From Maylandia zebra (Eukaryota; Chordata; Actinopteri; Cichliformes; Cichlidae): 64,000 nt of DNA. A program made the translations under genes and the position numbers. How positions within the stretch are numbered: the stretch's first letter is position 1; each line of letters begins with the position of its first letter. Shown piece by piece: positions 27,140 to 40,825 of the stretch. Under the pieces are notes generated by a model. The model did no database searches, had not been told where the DNA came from, and saw only the letters and a program-made list of their open reading frames with translations. Location of the stretch: NCBI RefSeq assembly GCF_041146795.1, contig NC_135183.1, positions 16,558,840-16,622,839 of the forward strand, in the 5' to 3' direction.

Positions 27140-27225
27140 ACCTGGGCCACGGGCACAGCGGTACACTGGTTAGCAGGTAGGTTGTGGGTTTGAATCCCGT
27201 GGTCAGTTGGGCTCTGCGTGTGTGT
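27140..27225 (+). repeat. tRNA-type SINE remnant, internally shortened
   Basis: GTACACTGGTTAGCAGGTAG has an A-box-like core (TGGTTAGCAGG). About 11 bases later GTGGGTTTGAATCCCGTGG carries a B-box-like GGTTTGAATCC. The spacing is shorter than in a tRNA, so this is a deleted SINE head rather than a tRNA gene. Confidence 0.45.
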
Positions 27226-27744
27226 TTGGTAACAGCTGACTTAATTCAGGTGTGTGAATGTGAGTAATAAAGTGCTCTGATTGGTCAGTTAGACTGGAAA
27301 AGATTAAGATACCAACCAGTTTATTTGAATGCTGCTGTTTCTGTTGAAGGTCACCCTCCGTATTTTCACCTTAAAGATGAACTGAGCACTCCTACAGAGA
27401 ACAGCTGATACTCGACAACAGTGCAGCCATAATAGAGGAAGCCTGCTCTGAACGGACCGACGTCACGGGCGTTCCAGTCTGTGCTGAAGTTTGAGTCTGC
27501 AGTAACTGCAGTAACGTTTCATATTTAGTTCAGTTAACGATCGCGGCCGTTTCTTTGGGTCTGTGAGGGGTCACCAGGATTCTGTGATCACATGACTCAA
27601 TTTCAAACTGTTGGTTTAAGGAAATTATGGATGAGGACACCAAATAAAAAGAAAGGTAGACTCAGAGTCTCTGACACCAGATCGTCCTGCAGCTGAGAGA
27701 GCCACAGAGCTCAAACTAAAGACATTAATAAAAGGCTCCAATAA

Positions 27745-27850
27745 GAATCACTCCATTTTATTTACAGCACCAAATTAACAACAGTGACCTCAAGGTGCTT
27801 TATATTGCCTAAAGCCCATACAAAAATAGAAATACAGGTAGAATAAATTT
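27745..27850. repeat. Fragment of a common fish interspersed repeat
   Basis: CCATTTTATTTACAGCACCAA followed by GTGACCTCAAGGTGCTTTATATTG is the recognisable head of a repeat also glimpsed near 48355-48440 and 53118-53180. On the minus strand it supplies an AATAAA (27757-27762) that could serve zc3hav1, which ends about 260 bases upstream. Confidence 0.55.
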
Positions 27851-28021
27851 CCCCCACACAGGCACATACACACAGAGAAGCAGAAAATAATAGAAGTGGT
27901 TAACATGCTCAGTGAATGCATCAGTAATCATTTACAGACGTCCAGGAAGTGATGAAATCTTGAGCAGCAGCACCTGCTACTGTGATAAGGCACCCAGCCT
28001 GGTCCAGTCAACATAATCGGG

Positions 28022-31000
28022 TCACATTTGACTTCCTAACACCGGCACCTGCCTCTCCACCTCCTCCCGGGAGACGAAGCGAGGGCGACGGCGGACTTTC
28101 CTCTTGGTGTTGTGCTTGTGGTTCCTCTGGTACATGTCTGCAGAGAGAGAGAGAACATGCTTAGACACCATCAGGAAGCGGTAACAGAGGAACACACTGG
28201 GACCTGAAGCCTAAAGGCTGGGATGTGTCTATGTGCTGAATCAGGGCATGCCATTGTGTCTGGGACATTCCCAAAATTTCATTCTGGGATTCTGGAAGTT
28301 TCTGTTGGAATCGTCACCTCTGACTTTCCTGCCCTGACTGTGGCACTCACTGTGGAACTGTGAGTCCCCACATGGAGGGATGCTGGACTTGTTCTGGGCC
28401 TAACCTGACCACTTCATTAACTCACAGTTACACCTGGGATGCAGGTGACAGGAAGTAGTACCTTTGAAGCTGATGATGTACTCTCTGTAGCCTTTCACCA
28501 CTCTGACTTTAGCTCTTCTGTCAGACAGGAACTTCTTCTCCAGAGTGCAGGATGTCTCCGATGTGGAGCGCAGCTTCTCATCCTGAAGGACGTACGAGAC
28601 AGACATCAGACCTGGAGCTAAATAAACATTTTCTGTATTCCTCTACAGCTCGCTCCCACACAGTGATCCTAAAGGTGCTCCAACTCACCAACTCTCCATA
28701 TTCCACCCAGTTCCCATGGTCCCCCTTGTAGTACCACAGCCATTTGGTGGTCAGTGTGTAGTATAACGGCTTCTTCACGGAGGAAACTGTGGAGAGACGG
28801 CGAACAGGCTGCATCCCTCGAGTCATCGTGATGAAGTCGATGGTCTGAACACCAGCGCTGAAAAACATGGCAGCTGTGAGTGGCTGATGCATGAAAAACA
28901 TCAACAACTTGCACTCATTGTGACCTCTGACCTCTCAGTCCTGGACGGGTCACAGAAGTCTCGCTCAATGTCCTCCATGTTCTGCAGCTCCGTCCAGGTG
29001 CTGCCATCTAGAACCTCCCACTTATACGGCAGGTGGAAGTGCACCTGCAGGCACGAGTCTGCAGAGAGACCGAAAGACTGAGGCGAGGCCAATGAGCACG
29101 AACACGCCCACAGAAAACTCAGCGCAACCAGCAGGAAATCATAAAAATCACACAATCATACAATCACAAAATAACAAAAATGATATTAATAATAAAATAT
29201 TAATAATTAAAAATAAATAACACAATCAAACAGGACTGTACAGATGAAAAATAAAGGAAATCAAAACAATGAGCACAAAATAATACATTTTTCCCCCACT
29301 GGCAGATTTGACAGAAAACGTTATCTAGGAAGACAAATTTGAATAAATTATAATTTATAAACTTCAACTCTTTTGAACATGATGTCATGTATATACATTA
29401 AATATTTGCACTGAAGAAGATTAAATAAAAGAAAATTTGATATTTTAAACTGTATGTTTCCAGAGAAACCAATCAGATGCCAGCAAGGCACGAAAAATAT
29501 TTTAGGTTTTAGTGAGAAAACAAATAAATCTTTATTTATAAAGAGTGAGTCAGCTTCATGTTGGAGTCTGTACTTCTACCCTGTGCTGCCACCTACTGGA
29601 TGCACACGACTAAGTGCACAGCGGGAGGCTGAAAGAGACTTCCTGTGTGCCGTTTCCTCTCAGCCAATCAGATCCTCGCATGAAGAAAGTAGGAGAACTC
29701 ACCCTGAAACTTGCATCTGTTCCTGAAGAAGTGCAGGCAGATCTCCAGAGAGTGAGACGGCTCAGGAACAATGTCTGAAACATAAAGAGCCGAAGTCACG
29801 GTACAGAGCGCCTCCTTGTGTTCACGTCAGTAACATGTAATCAGGTAATAACACACACATAGACACTGAACGCCATGTATGAAATCTGAATCTTGTGTCA
29901 TGTTTATGGATAACCTCCTCATATTTGTGTAGCATTATCAGATTATCACACTGAAACACCAGCTTCGTAACATTATTTATATTTTTGGCAATTATGACTT
30001 CAGTGAGGAGACATTGTTGTGTCTGTGAGGCAGTAGTCGCTTGTATAAAAGGCTTTTTTTCTTCCATATTTATGGAATTATTTTCTCCTCTTTATGGAGC
30101 AGATTTCTAATACTGATCTGACTTTTCCTGATCTGCAGGTTTCCTCCTCTATCCTCACAGTGATTAGACGGTCAAGGTTCTCAGGATCAGCAGGTTCTGT
30201 TTCAGGCTTCAGTCTCACCCATGGAGGTGGTGGAGGTGGAGGCCGCTCTGAGCTGGTGGATGTTGCTGTAGATGGAAGGCAGGTTGTGGATGATGTCACA
30301 GCTCAGTCCTCTCTCCTCCAGCATGTGGCGCCCGTGCTCGTCAACGGCATGCAACCGTTTGCACTTTTTTCCAAAGATGCAGTCACCCTGCACGAAGTGC
30401 TGACACAGGTGCACTTTGGTGCAGTCGCCCTGGAAACTACAGCAGCCGTGAGGCCCCGAGCCTTTGTTATAGTGCACACACACCTGAGCGAGCGAGCGAG
30501 AGCGAGAGAGAGAGAAAACATACAGAGCCTTCATGATTGGGTTAGAGAGAGTGTGTGTGATTTTTTTAAGGATCCAGCTGTCAATCACATTTTTACTGAA
30601 AGTCCCTTAAAAGCAGTGTTTGTCACAAACGTCACAAATGTTGAAGTGATGAAGTAAATGCAGACTCGGCTAAATCGGATACATAAATGATTAGAGTAAG
30701 GGTTGTCAAACTTACAGCCCGTGAGATACATTCATATGCCAGTCACAGCTGGACTGGCCATCGGGCATTCCATTTGCCCGATGGGTGGATGGTGATTTCT
30801 CGCTTTTAATGGGCCGATGTTTGTTTTGGGTTGTTTGTTTGTTTTGTAAACAATGGAAGGTGGTGGATTGGCCAATTGGTCATGATCTACTCTGGGCTGG
30901 ACCAATTACAATACATCCGTATTGCGGTGAAAAGGAACGCGATTTGTCCCGTACTTCAGCTAGAATGAAAAAAGAGACAACGCTGGAGTTATACTGTGTC

Positions 31001-34000
31001 TTTACGCTGTCAGCTGCCTCTTCTTCTCTCATTCTCTCCCCTTCCCTCTCATGTTGCTACTTCAACCATGAAACTGATCAATGATCAGCTGATTGGCTTT
31101 TCTGTCTCAAGTCTCATCTCTCTTTGGCCCACCTGTTTGGCCCACTTTGCACCAGAAAGAGGAAACCACCAGATGTTGCGCTAAACAACAGCAGCACGTT
31201 TAAGCTTGATCAGCTGTTGTTAGAATTTATTTAATATTAATTTCTAGTATCAGCTGATGTTTGTTGGAGCCACAGCTGTAACAGCTGCTGGTTTGGATAT
31301 GTGGTGAAGATGAAACCAGGAGATGTCCTTACTGAATCATCAGAGTTGAACAGGTGGTGGAGAAACAGGTTTACCTTTTAGGTGACAGGAATGATTTGAA
31401 GGGAAGTTTTGAACTGTTTCTGAGAGGCAAATAACACCAGGATCTTGTTCTACATAGCTGACAGCTGGTAACTGTTCAGGGGCGGGTCTAGCAAAGTTTT
31501 GCCAGGGGGCCAGGTAGGGCATTAACAGGGAAAGGCGGGTCAGTACGCGGGAGTCGGGTCTTCAGCCCTGCTGAGAACACTGACAAAAGTTTCACTGGTC
31601 CAACCCACTTAAAAGGTCAAAGTTCGCTTTATGTGGCCCGCTGTGTAAAATGACCCCCCTGCATTAGTTTCTGGTTACCTGAGGATCCTCGGTCATGTCC
31701 AACTTTCGATTTTCATTTTTGATTTTTGATTTTTGTTTTTTTTTGTTTTACTTTCAGTTTCAGTTTCTTCTTCTGTGGATGTTACGTGACTAAAGAAGCT
31801 CTGTGTCCTCATGTGAGGCAAACAAATGGTGAGTCTGTTGCCATGGTGATCTCATACATGCTGCGTTTCATCACTTTCTTATTCACTTTTTTTTTTCTTC
31901 AGGAGCGTCCCACGAATCTGTGCACAGTTGCGTTTCTTGTGTAAAGGGCAGAGTCGTTTCATCTGCTAACACTGAGCACGTCTCCTGAGGAACAGCCTGT
32001 GACGTCAGGTGAGTGAGGTGTGGGCGTTACCTCGGGCAGCAGCGCCGGGTCGTTGAGCAGCAGCAGCAGGAAGAGCTCGTCCTCGTTTAGCTGCTGCAGC
32101 GAGCACTCTTTCAGCAGCCTGGAGTTATGATCAGACCGCAGGTCGTGGGATGATCGACATGGTTTCCTGTGAGGAGGTACATTTACCATCAGCTCCTCTC
32201 ACCCCGCTGTCAATACCAGTCAATCAACCAATCAGTCCATCAGTCAATCAATCAGTCAGACAGATAGATAATGGATCAGTGGTGCATGCTGTAGCAGGTG
32301 AGTGTTTTCAGGACTGAAGCTGGTTTGTGATGATCGTCTGCAGAATCAGTTAGCATGGTGATGCAAACACGTAGGAAGTGAAACTTCCTAGTGGCAAGTG
32401 CTACCCTAAAAGAATCCCTTGCCACCCCAAGTGCCACCCCAGTTTTGCATATGACAGTGTTGTTTATTAAAATAAGATAGCATTAACAGTTTGAGCGTAG
32501 TTACAGTGAATATAAATGCTAAAACTGAATATATTGCATAGTGTTCTCCCCTCCACCATTAACAAATGGTTCAGCCCATAGCGGGACCGGCTTTTTTCTT
32601 GTTTTCAGTAGCAAGCGATGGTTATGCTTGTGCCAGAGCACATTTTGAACAACACCATGGGAATTTCGCTTTTTACACAGGTGGTTGGATGTTACACTGT
32701 GGAAATGGAAGGCACAGACCTATGCTCTGATTAGGAACCTACTCAGTCCGGTCAAGCCAGGGGATCGTTCTTATGCTGAGTTGGTGGGATTATTGAACAA
32801 TCATTTTCACCCTAAGCCGAGTGAAACTGTGCAGCGGTGGAAGTTTAACACACGGAATAGAAGGCCGGAGGAAAGTGTGGGCGATTATGTAGCGGAGCTA
32901 AGGAAGCTCGCACAGGACTAACTTTGGAGACTCCCTGACGGTGATGCTGCGGGATCGTTTAATATGTGGAATAAGCGACGACAGAATACAGCACAGATTG
33001 TTAGCAGAGGATTTGCTAACATTTGAAAAGGCGCTGAAGTTTGCTCAAGCAATGGAGGCTGCTAACAGAGACATTGTGGATTTGAAGAGCATGACGGAAC
33101 AGTCGCGATTCACTAAAGGATTAGGAGCGGTGAACAAGATGGAGGACGGCGGCTCGACGTCACAACAGGTTGTCAGGAAGTGCTACAGATGTGGAGGGCT
33201 AAATCATGTGGCCAAGGACTGCAGGTTTGTTTCAGAAAAATGCCACAACTGTGGAAAGGTGGAACACATAAAAAGGGTCTGCTGAATGAAAATGGAACAA
33301 AAAGGAGGGCGTGGCAGACAAGGTAAACAAGCCCATTTCTTGGAAGAGGAGAATGTGGAGAGTGAGGAAGAAGGAGCTGAAATGCACCACATAAAGGCAA
33401 GTGTGACTATGTATAATGTGCATGAGGAGATTAGCATCCCAAGGGAAGAACCCATCAGACAGAAGCTAAAAGTAAATGGACAGAATGTGACATTTGAAGT
33501 AGACACAGGCTGTGGTTACACTATCATGTCGAAGGAGTCATTAAAAAAAAACTTTTTGAAGGCAGTAATGCGCCCAAAGTAAGCAAGTGTGGAATCAAAC
33601 TGAGAACATATGGAGGCCACAAGGTACCCGTGTGGGGAGCAGCCCAAGTGCAGGTGGAATTCAGAGACAGTAAGAAAACACTGGATGTGGTGGTGGTTGA
33701 AGGGGCTGGAACTAGTTTGATGGGTCGGGGATGGATTAAGGCCCTCCAATTAGACTGGCAACCTGTACATAAGATAGAAGGCAGAGATGATGCCTTACAG
33801 CGGATACTGGCCAGACATGAAACAGTGTTTAAGGATGAGTTGGGAACGCTGAAGGGGTTTGCAGCAAAGATACATGTAGCCAGTGATGCCAAACCGTGCT
33901 TCTATAAGCCCCGATCAGTTCCGTTTGCTATGAAAAAGAAAGTGGAGCAGGAACTGGAGAGACTGTTGGAGGAGAAGATCATCCAACCAGTGAAATTCTC

Positions 34001-37000
34001 AGAGTGGGCCGCACCCATTGTACCCACACTAAAGCCAGACTCCAGCGCCAGAATTTGTGGTGACTACAAACTGACTGTTAACAAGGTGTCGCCTGTAGAA
34101 CAATACCCCATTCCACGAATGGAGGACATGATAGCGGGGCTGGCGGGAGGAGAAAAATACACCAAGTTAGATATGAGTCACGCATACAACAGGTTGTACT
34201 TGATGAGGAATCTAGAAAGTATGTCACAGTGAACACACACAGGGGTTTGTTTACATACACCAGGTTGCCATTTGGTGTGAGTTCAAGTCCTGCCATTTTT
34301 AAGCGCACCATGGAGAGTGTGTTGCAAGTAGGGCTGGGCCATATTATACCGTTCACGGTAATACCGGTATAATGTTAGGCAACGATAGGAAAATGAAATA
34401 TCGCGATAGAATGGGAGTAAAACGCGCATGCGCAGTGCCTTTGTTTACATACGCACATGGCCGATTGTTGAGTGAAACAGATGAACCAGAATTGGTTTGT
34501 AAAAATGGTGCAACTTCCGTGATGTGGAACTGGTTTGGTGTTTGTCCGTCAGATACACAACAAAGCACATTTTTTTGCAGAACATGCAAGCGGCCGTTGT
34601 TATTGTCGTATTTGTCGGACTAAGATGCTCTTAAATCTGGGAGTAATCTGGGTCCTAAACTCCGTATACTTCAGGTCAAACAACACTGCAGCATCACTTA
34701 GAGTTAAAAACTGTCTAAATTCTTTCATCTTTAATAAAACGATCAGCATTGCTGCTTTACGAGGTGTAACTATAAAGTTTAACTTCCAGGCATCCATGAA
34801 AACAAAAGTTATTACATTTAACGGAGTTAGAAGTTAGCAGGAAGCTAGCGGAAGTTAGCTCGCTAGTTTCGCTAGTTACCTAAGCATGATATTGCATGTT
34901 CTGACTGAGAGATTTCTGAAAAAAATCAAACGTACAGCTCTGCTATCACTTCCAACATAAATGAAGACAGGAAACTAAATAGCAGTGACGTTTGTAGGGT
35001 TACTGAAGTTGGGCTAGCTGGTATATAATGATGTGCTACGTGATCGCTAGCGACACAGCTATGTTAGCATAACATAAACAGTGAAGCTGGAAGACGAACA
35101 CTAACACTTTTCCACTTATAAAAGTTAACGTGAAGGTTCTTCATGGTTAGAGACAAATGCAATCGCATGGCAGGATGCTGTAAACGGACCAAACTTCAGT
35201 CAGGAGAACAACTGAGATAATCCATCCACAATACGAGGTTAGTCATTAATATACTGCAACAACATGGGAATAGAGCAGCTGCCAGAGAATTCAACATTAA
35301 GGAATCAATGGTACAGAAATGGAGGAAGGAAGAAGAATGAGTTTAATAAAGTTTGATTTATCTGACTGCTTTGTTTCGCTTAATGTGCCTTATAATCCCG
35401 TGCACCTTATGGTCCGAAAAATGCGTACTGCACACTGCAGTTTAATGTTGCAAAGCACCTCTTTTTAACTTCAGTGGATATTATACATGGTTATGCTCAG
35501 GACATGTCAGCCCATTTCTAGTGGAAATGCCTTTTGGTTAAACTTTCAGCAAGCAATTTGCATTTGTACTGTTACATTTTTATAAAGCTTTAATGTACAT
35601 AAAAACCAGCTTCTTGTTTAAGTGAATATAAATGGAAGGTTGTCTTTTTGCGCTAGTAATGTTGTGGAGTTGTATTTTGTCTCGCATCAATTATATCGTC
35701 GGTTATATCGTTATCGCAAATTTTCAAATATATATCGTGATAAATATTTTTGGCCATATCGCCCTGCTCTAGTTGCAAGGTCTGACCAATGTCGCAGTGT
35801 ATCTGGATGACATCATCCTGACGGGAAAGAATGACAAAGAACATCTTCAAACACTGGATGGAGTGCTGCAGCAGTTGGAGGAGGCGGGCCTGCGCTTAAA
35901 AAGGAGCAAATGTCAATTCATGGAGAAGGAAGTGACATTTTTAGGACATCGGGTAGATAAGACCGGTTTACATCCAGTGCCAGCAAAAGTGAAAGCAGTG
36001 CAGGAGGCGCCACCCCCAAAATCAGTGACAGAGCTCAAAGCTTATTTGGGGTTGTTGAACTTCTATAATAAGTTCTTGCCAAACTTGTCCACACTGTTGG
36101 CCCCACTGCACAAGCTTCTGAGAAAGGGGGAACCATGGTGTTGGGGACCAACACAGGAGAAGGTTTTCTGCAAATCAAAGGAACTGTTGCAGTCAAGCAG
36201 TGTATTGGTACACTATGATGAGCAAAAGGATTTAATTCTTTCTTGCGATGCGTCCCCCTATGGAGTGGGAGCAGTACTAGCTCACCGCATGCCAGATGGT
36301 CAGGAAAAACCCATTGGGTTTGCATCGCGTACCCTGAATACAGCAGAAAAAAAACTACTCACAGCTGGATGAAGAAGGATTGGCTGTAATATTTGGTGTA
36401 CAGTATTTTCATACGTACCTGTACGGCAGGAAGTTCATGATTATCACGGATCATAAGCCATTGATAAGTTTGTTCCATGAGTTGAAGGCCATCCCTCAGA
36501 TGGCATCACAGAGGATCATGCGATGGGCGGTGTTATTAAGAGCCTATGAGTATATCATTAAATACAGAGAAGGCAAAAATAACAGTAATGCTGATGGTCT
36601 GAGTCGTCTCCCTCTTCCAGAGAACCTCCCTAAAGAGGTGGCAGCTGAGGACCAAGTGTTGATGGTAGATCAGGACCAGGAGGGCGTGATGACATCTGAG
36701 CAGCTGCAAAGATGGACAACCAAAGATCCCATACTCTCCAGAGTGCGTGAGTATGCTTTGAGAGGATGGCCCACTACGCAGCATCCTAATTTTCAGCCCT
36801 ACAGACAGAGACAACAGGAGCTGAGTGTGCAGGATGGGTGTGTGCTGTGGGGGGCGAGGGTGGTGATACCAGAACGATGTCGACGCCCCCTTTTGGAACA
36901 GCTACATCAGTCACACCCAGGAATGAGCCGCATGAAGGGCCTGGCCAGAAGCTACATGTGGTGGCCGCATATGGAGAATGACATTGAAGACAAGGTGAGG

Positions 37001-38580
37001 TCCTGCAGTACATGTCAAGAACATAGACACAGGCCGCAAGAGGCACCGCTACACCCCTGGGAGTGGCCAGAAAAGCCCTGGAGAAGGATACATATCGATT
37101 ATGCTGGCCCGTTTTTGGGTAAAGTGTTCTTAGTAATAGTGGACGCCCACTCCAAATGGTTAGATGTGTATCCAGTTCCATCCGCTACAGCAGCTGCAAC
37201 CATAGACTGCCTGAGAAACTGTTTCAGCACGCACGGCCTTCCTGAGATGGTGGTCTCAGATAATGCCCAGTGTTTTGTAAGGGCACAAACTAAAGAGTTC
37301 ATGGCAAAGAACGGAATCACTCACGTCACCTCCGCTCCATATCACCCAGCATCCAATGGGTTAGCAGAAAGAGCAGTGCAAACGTTCAAAGAACTCATGA
37401 AAAAGAGTACTGGAGACACACTGGCAACCAAGTTAAACAGGGCTCTGTTTAGTTACAGAATCACACCACAGTCCACAACAGGGAAGTCTCTCGCTGAGTT
37501 GATGATGGGCCGGAAGTTGAGGTGTACTCTTGATCTCATACACCCTGACTTGAAACAGAAAGTGACAGCAAAACAAGATAGCCAAAGACTGTATCATGAT
37601 AGACATGCCAAGGAGCGCATGTTTGTTATTGGAGACACAGTATATACCAGAAACTATGGCAGAGGACCCAAATGGATACCAGGACTTATACAGGAGATGA
37701 CGGGGCCTGTTTCCTACTTGGTGATGCTGGGCAATGGGACAGTGGTGAGGCGTCACGTCGATCAGCTGTTTGCCCGCCTGGAGCCGTGCCTGGCAGCAGG
37801 AATGCCTGAAGGCCACCCAGGCGAGCCCCCAAAGGCAGCCCCAAACATCAGCGCTGAGACAGGAGACGAGGATGAGAGACACATGGAGGTGCAAGTTACA
37901 CCAGTGGTGAAGCCACATATGGAGAGTAGTGATTCACTGGAATCACCTGCCACTGGGTTACGGCGATCGCAAAGAACCAAGAGACCGCCGGAGCACCTGA
38001 GAGACTTTGTGCCGTGATTACGGTGAACTGTTATAGGTTAACCTAAGACTGTTGGACTAAAGGTTTTAAAGAAATTTAAATAAAGGCTGGGGACGGGGTT
38101 GTTGCATTTTTATAAAGGTGAAGTTTTTGTTTATGGGTATTTTCTGTAGTGATTAAAACTACAGAGTAGTTCCAGTTTAAGGGGGGAGGAATGTTATGTT
38201 GTGGCAGGGATTTGTCCACCAGGGGGCAACAGTTGTTGGAGAGCTTTCACTCTGTGGGGCGCATGTCCCGGTTCTCTTAATAAAGAAGTAACTGTGAGCT
38301 AAACATGGTCTCCGTGGTTCCTTAGTCTTAGGATATCACAAAAGCAAACCAACAAACACGAAAACACCAGACATTATGATACAGACTTATAATTTGCACC
38401 GATGTTTTTTCGAAATTCTATACATGAAAAGTGAGCGCGAGAGCCCTCGGTGCGCCTGCTCGCTGCTGAAGTCAAAGTAAACTTTATTGTCATCTCCGCT
38501 ACATACAGGCCAGTATATAGAGAGACGAGACGACGAGGTTCCAGTTACAGCAGTGCAAGTAAACAAAAAAAATAAAATAA

Positions 38581-38624
<44 letters not shown>

Positions 38625-39206
38625 AGTAAGAAAATAAATATACACTTTAGGACCAGGGGTAAAGGGATCAATAACAATTTAATATTTACAGTTTGATGAT
38701 TGATGATTTAAAGTCTCACACACAACCCGTCGAAAGGGGAGGAGAGCCTTGCTGCTTCCAAATAGAGCACATTTCATTCACAATGATGTAAATCCAAGCC
38801 CATTATGTATTCATGATTTGAATCCTGGGTTGTGTAAAATCTCTGGACAAGAAAAGTTCAAAGTCATCAGGTGCTCAGTTTAGAAAAAGAGAAAAGAAGA
38901 GGAAGAGAAACGAGCAAAAGATGCAGGTAAGCAGATGTGTCATTGGATATGGCAGGTCATCCTGAAACAATCAGAATCAGAATACTTTATTAATCCCTAA
39001 GGAAATTATGTGCGTTACAGTTGCTCCAAGAAGAAATGGTAAAAATAGTAACAGTAACAGACTAAACTCCAAACAATACATTATGTTACAGATTTTAATA
39101 TTAACTAGTCATTGTTAATTGTTGATTCGTCCTGTTCTCATTGTATGACGAATTATGATGGCTGTTTGGTAGCTGTTTGCATACTATGCATACTCTCTCT
39201 CTCTTC

Positions 39207-39254
<48 letters not shown>

Positions 39255-39884
39255 ACACAACAGTTTTATGTTAATGTACAATAAATGGTAAATGGCCTGT
39301 ATTTATATAGCGCTTTTACTAGTCCCTAAGGACCCCAAAGCGCTTTACACATCCAGTCATCCACCCATTCACACACACATTCACACACTGGTGATGACAA
39401 GCTACATTGTAGCCACAGCCACCCTGGGGCGCACTGACAGAGGCGAGGCTGTGAAGTTATTCTCTGAGCTAAGTTGTACACAAGTACAGGATGTCATTTG
39501 AGAGTTGTTTTTTTCAATACTTAATATGTTTTGTCTGTGTGTGTGTGTGTGTGGGGGGGGGGGGAGTGTCCACCCAGGGCGCCAAACAGGCTTGGACCGC
39601 CCCACTGCACATGACTGATGTAAGCTGACATAGCAACAAGCTGCAGCCACGCTCAGTCTCTATTTCAGCCCTCATTGAAAGTTCGGACTTCAAAGTTTTT
39701 ACATTTTAATTACAGGCCAGTAAATCCAGAATTATGATAATATATATAAGCCACGCTTTTTTCTAAATACTGTCGTCACGTTTTTGTGTGTGTTTTAAGC
39801 GTTTTCTAAGGACAGCACGAAAACCGTAAAGAAAGAAATAAAGCCACATGTTTCCTATCGGTGGAAAAACGTACCATGTCGACC

Positions 39885-39917
<33 letters not shown>

Positions 39918-40785
39918 TCAGCACGTGGGATTTGGTTGTGTTAAATTATAATATTATTTTATGCCATGTTATACCCCTAATTAAAGGCTGTGAATTATTA
40001 TGTAGTCTTAGTTTGCATTATTCTCCTGAATTAGAAGAAGCTGATAACTATTGCATTCGTTAAATTGATTTGCATTACATTAGACTGCTGATTTATTGTG
40101 GATGAATGATATTGTTTTATGATGTTATAAGAAATACTGTTCGCAGAAAGTCATCGCCTTATTTGTCTGATTAGAAGAGAACGGAACATGCTGGAGTTTT
40201 CTGCCCCATCTCAGCAGGAGCAGATAAACAGGGAGCCAAGGTCGTAGCTTAGGCGCCGTGTGAGAGAAAGCATGTGAATGTTTAGGCTTTTATGATAAGG
40301 TGGGGACACCAGAGGCTATAAGAGTTTGATCAATGCTCCACCATTTTGAGATCTGAGGCTGTCTGCATACAGTGTCCATCTCCCACGCGTGTGACTATTA
40401 AAATCATCGTTTGACTTAACCCGGCCGGACCAGTGTTGTTATTGTGGTTTTTCCTCTTGTCTCCATCCCCAATTTTGAACTCGTAACAGCTGTTTAGGAA
40501 GAGGGGAGAGTTTTGGGAGTGACGTAACGGCAGCGAGACAGAGCGAGAGAGAGCGAGCGAGAGAGTTTTAAGATGTGGGAGATTTGTGACATTTAGTGTG
40601 GAGTGTATACTTAGTGTGTTGTGTAGTCGTTGTTTTGTTTTATGTGTCAGTGAGGGCACTAATGAATGTCACAAAGGCACATTTGGAACGTAAACACTGA
40701 GTAGAAAACCAGCGGAGTGATACACCTCCTGTTGTCAGGCCTGCAGGTTTATCCCTGTGCTGTTCTCCTCTGTCTTTTGGTGGAC

Positions 40786-40825
<40 letters not shown>

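Larger units (their letters stand above)
32680..38340 (+). mobile_element. Ty3/Gypsy LTR retrotransposon, 5'-truncated, decayed, with an internal hAT insertion
   Basis: On the plus strand, opposite to zc3hav1, the order gag - protease - reverse transcriptase - RNase H - integrase - 3' LTR is that of Ty3/Gypsy. A 149-base LTR at 38192-38340 starts TGTTATG and ends ATATCACA, preceded by the purine tract AAGGGGGGAGGA (38179-38190) and carrying AATAAA at 38279-38284. No copy of this LTR occurs near the gag start, so the 5' end is lost. At least four single-base frameshifts (about 32920, 33545, 34190, 36350) break the polyprotein, several of them in A or T runs. Confidence 0.93.

Noticed and set aside
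26636..27193. Several long overlapping frames (up to 165 codons) on both strands rich in Ser-Leu, Arg-Glu or Val-Cys
   Set aside because: They are translations of the CT/CA simple repeat, which lacks stops in many frames; no real coding signal.
27140..27225. A tRNA gene on the plus strand
   Set aside because: A- and B-box-like motifs are present but only about 11 bases apart, and no cloverleaf with a proper acceptor stem can be drawn.
30094..30657. 187-codon plus-strand frame
   Set aside because: It lies opposite zc3hav1 exon 3; the minus strand has the zinc-finger pattern, splice borders and conservation.
36035..37918. Minus-strand frames of 90-161 codons
   Set aside because: Antisense shadows of the Gypsy reverse transcriptase and integrase.
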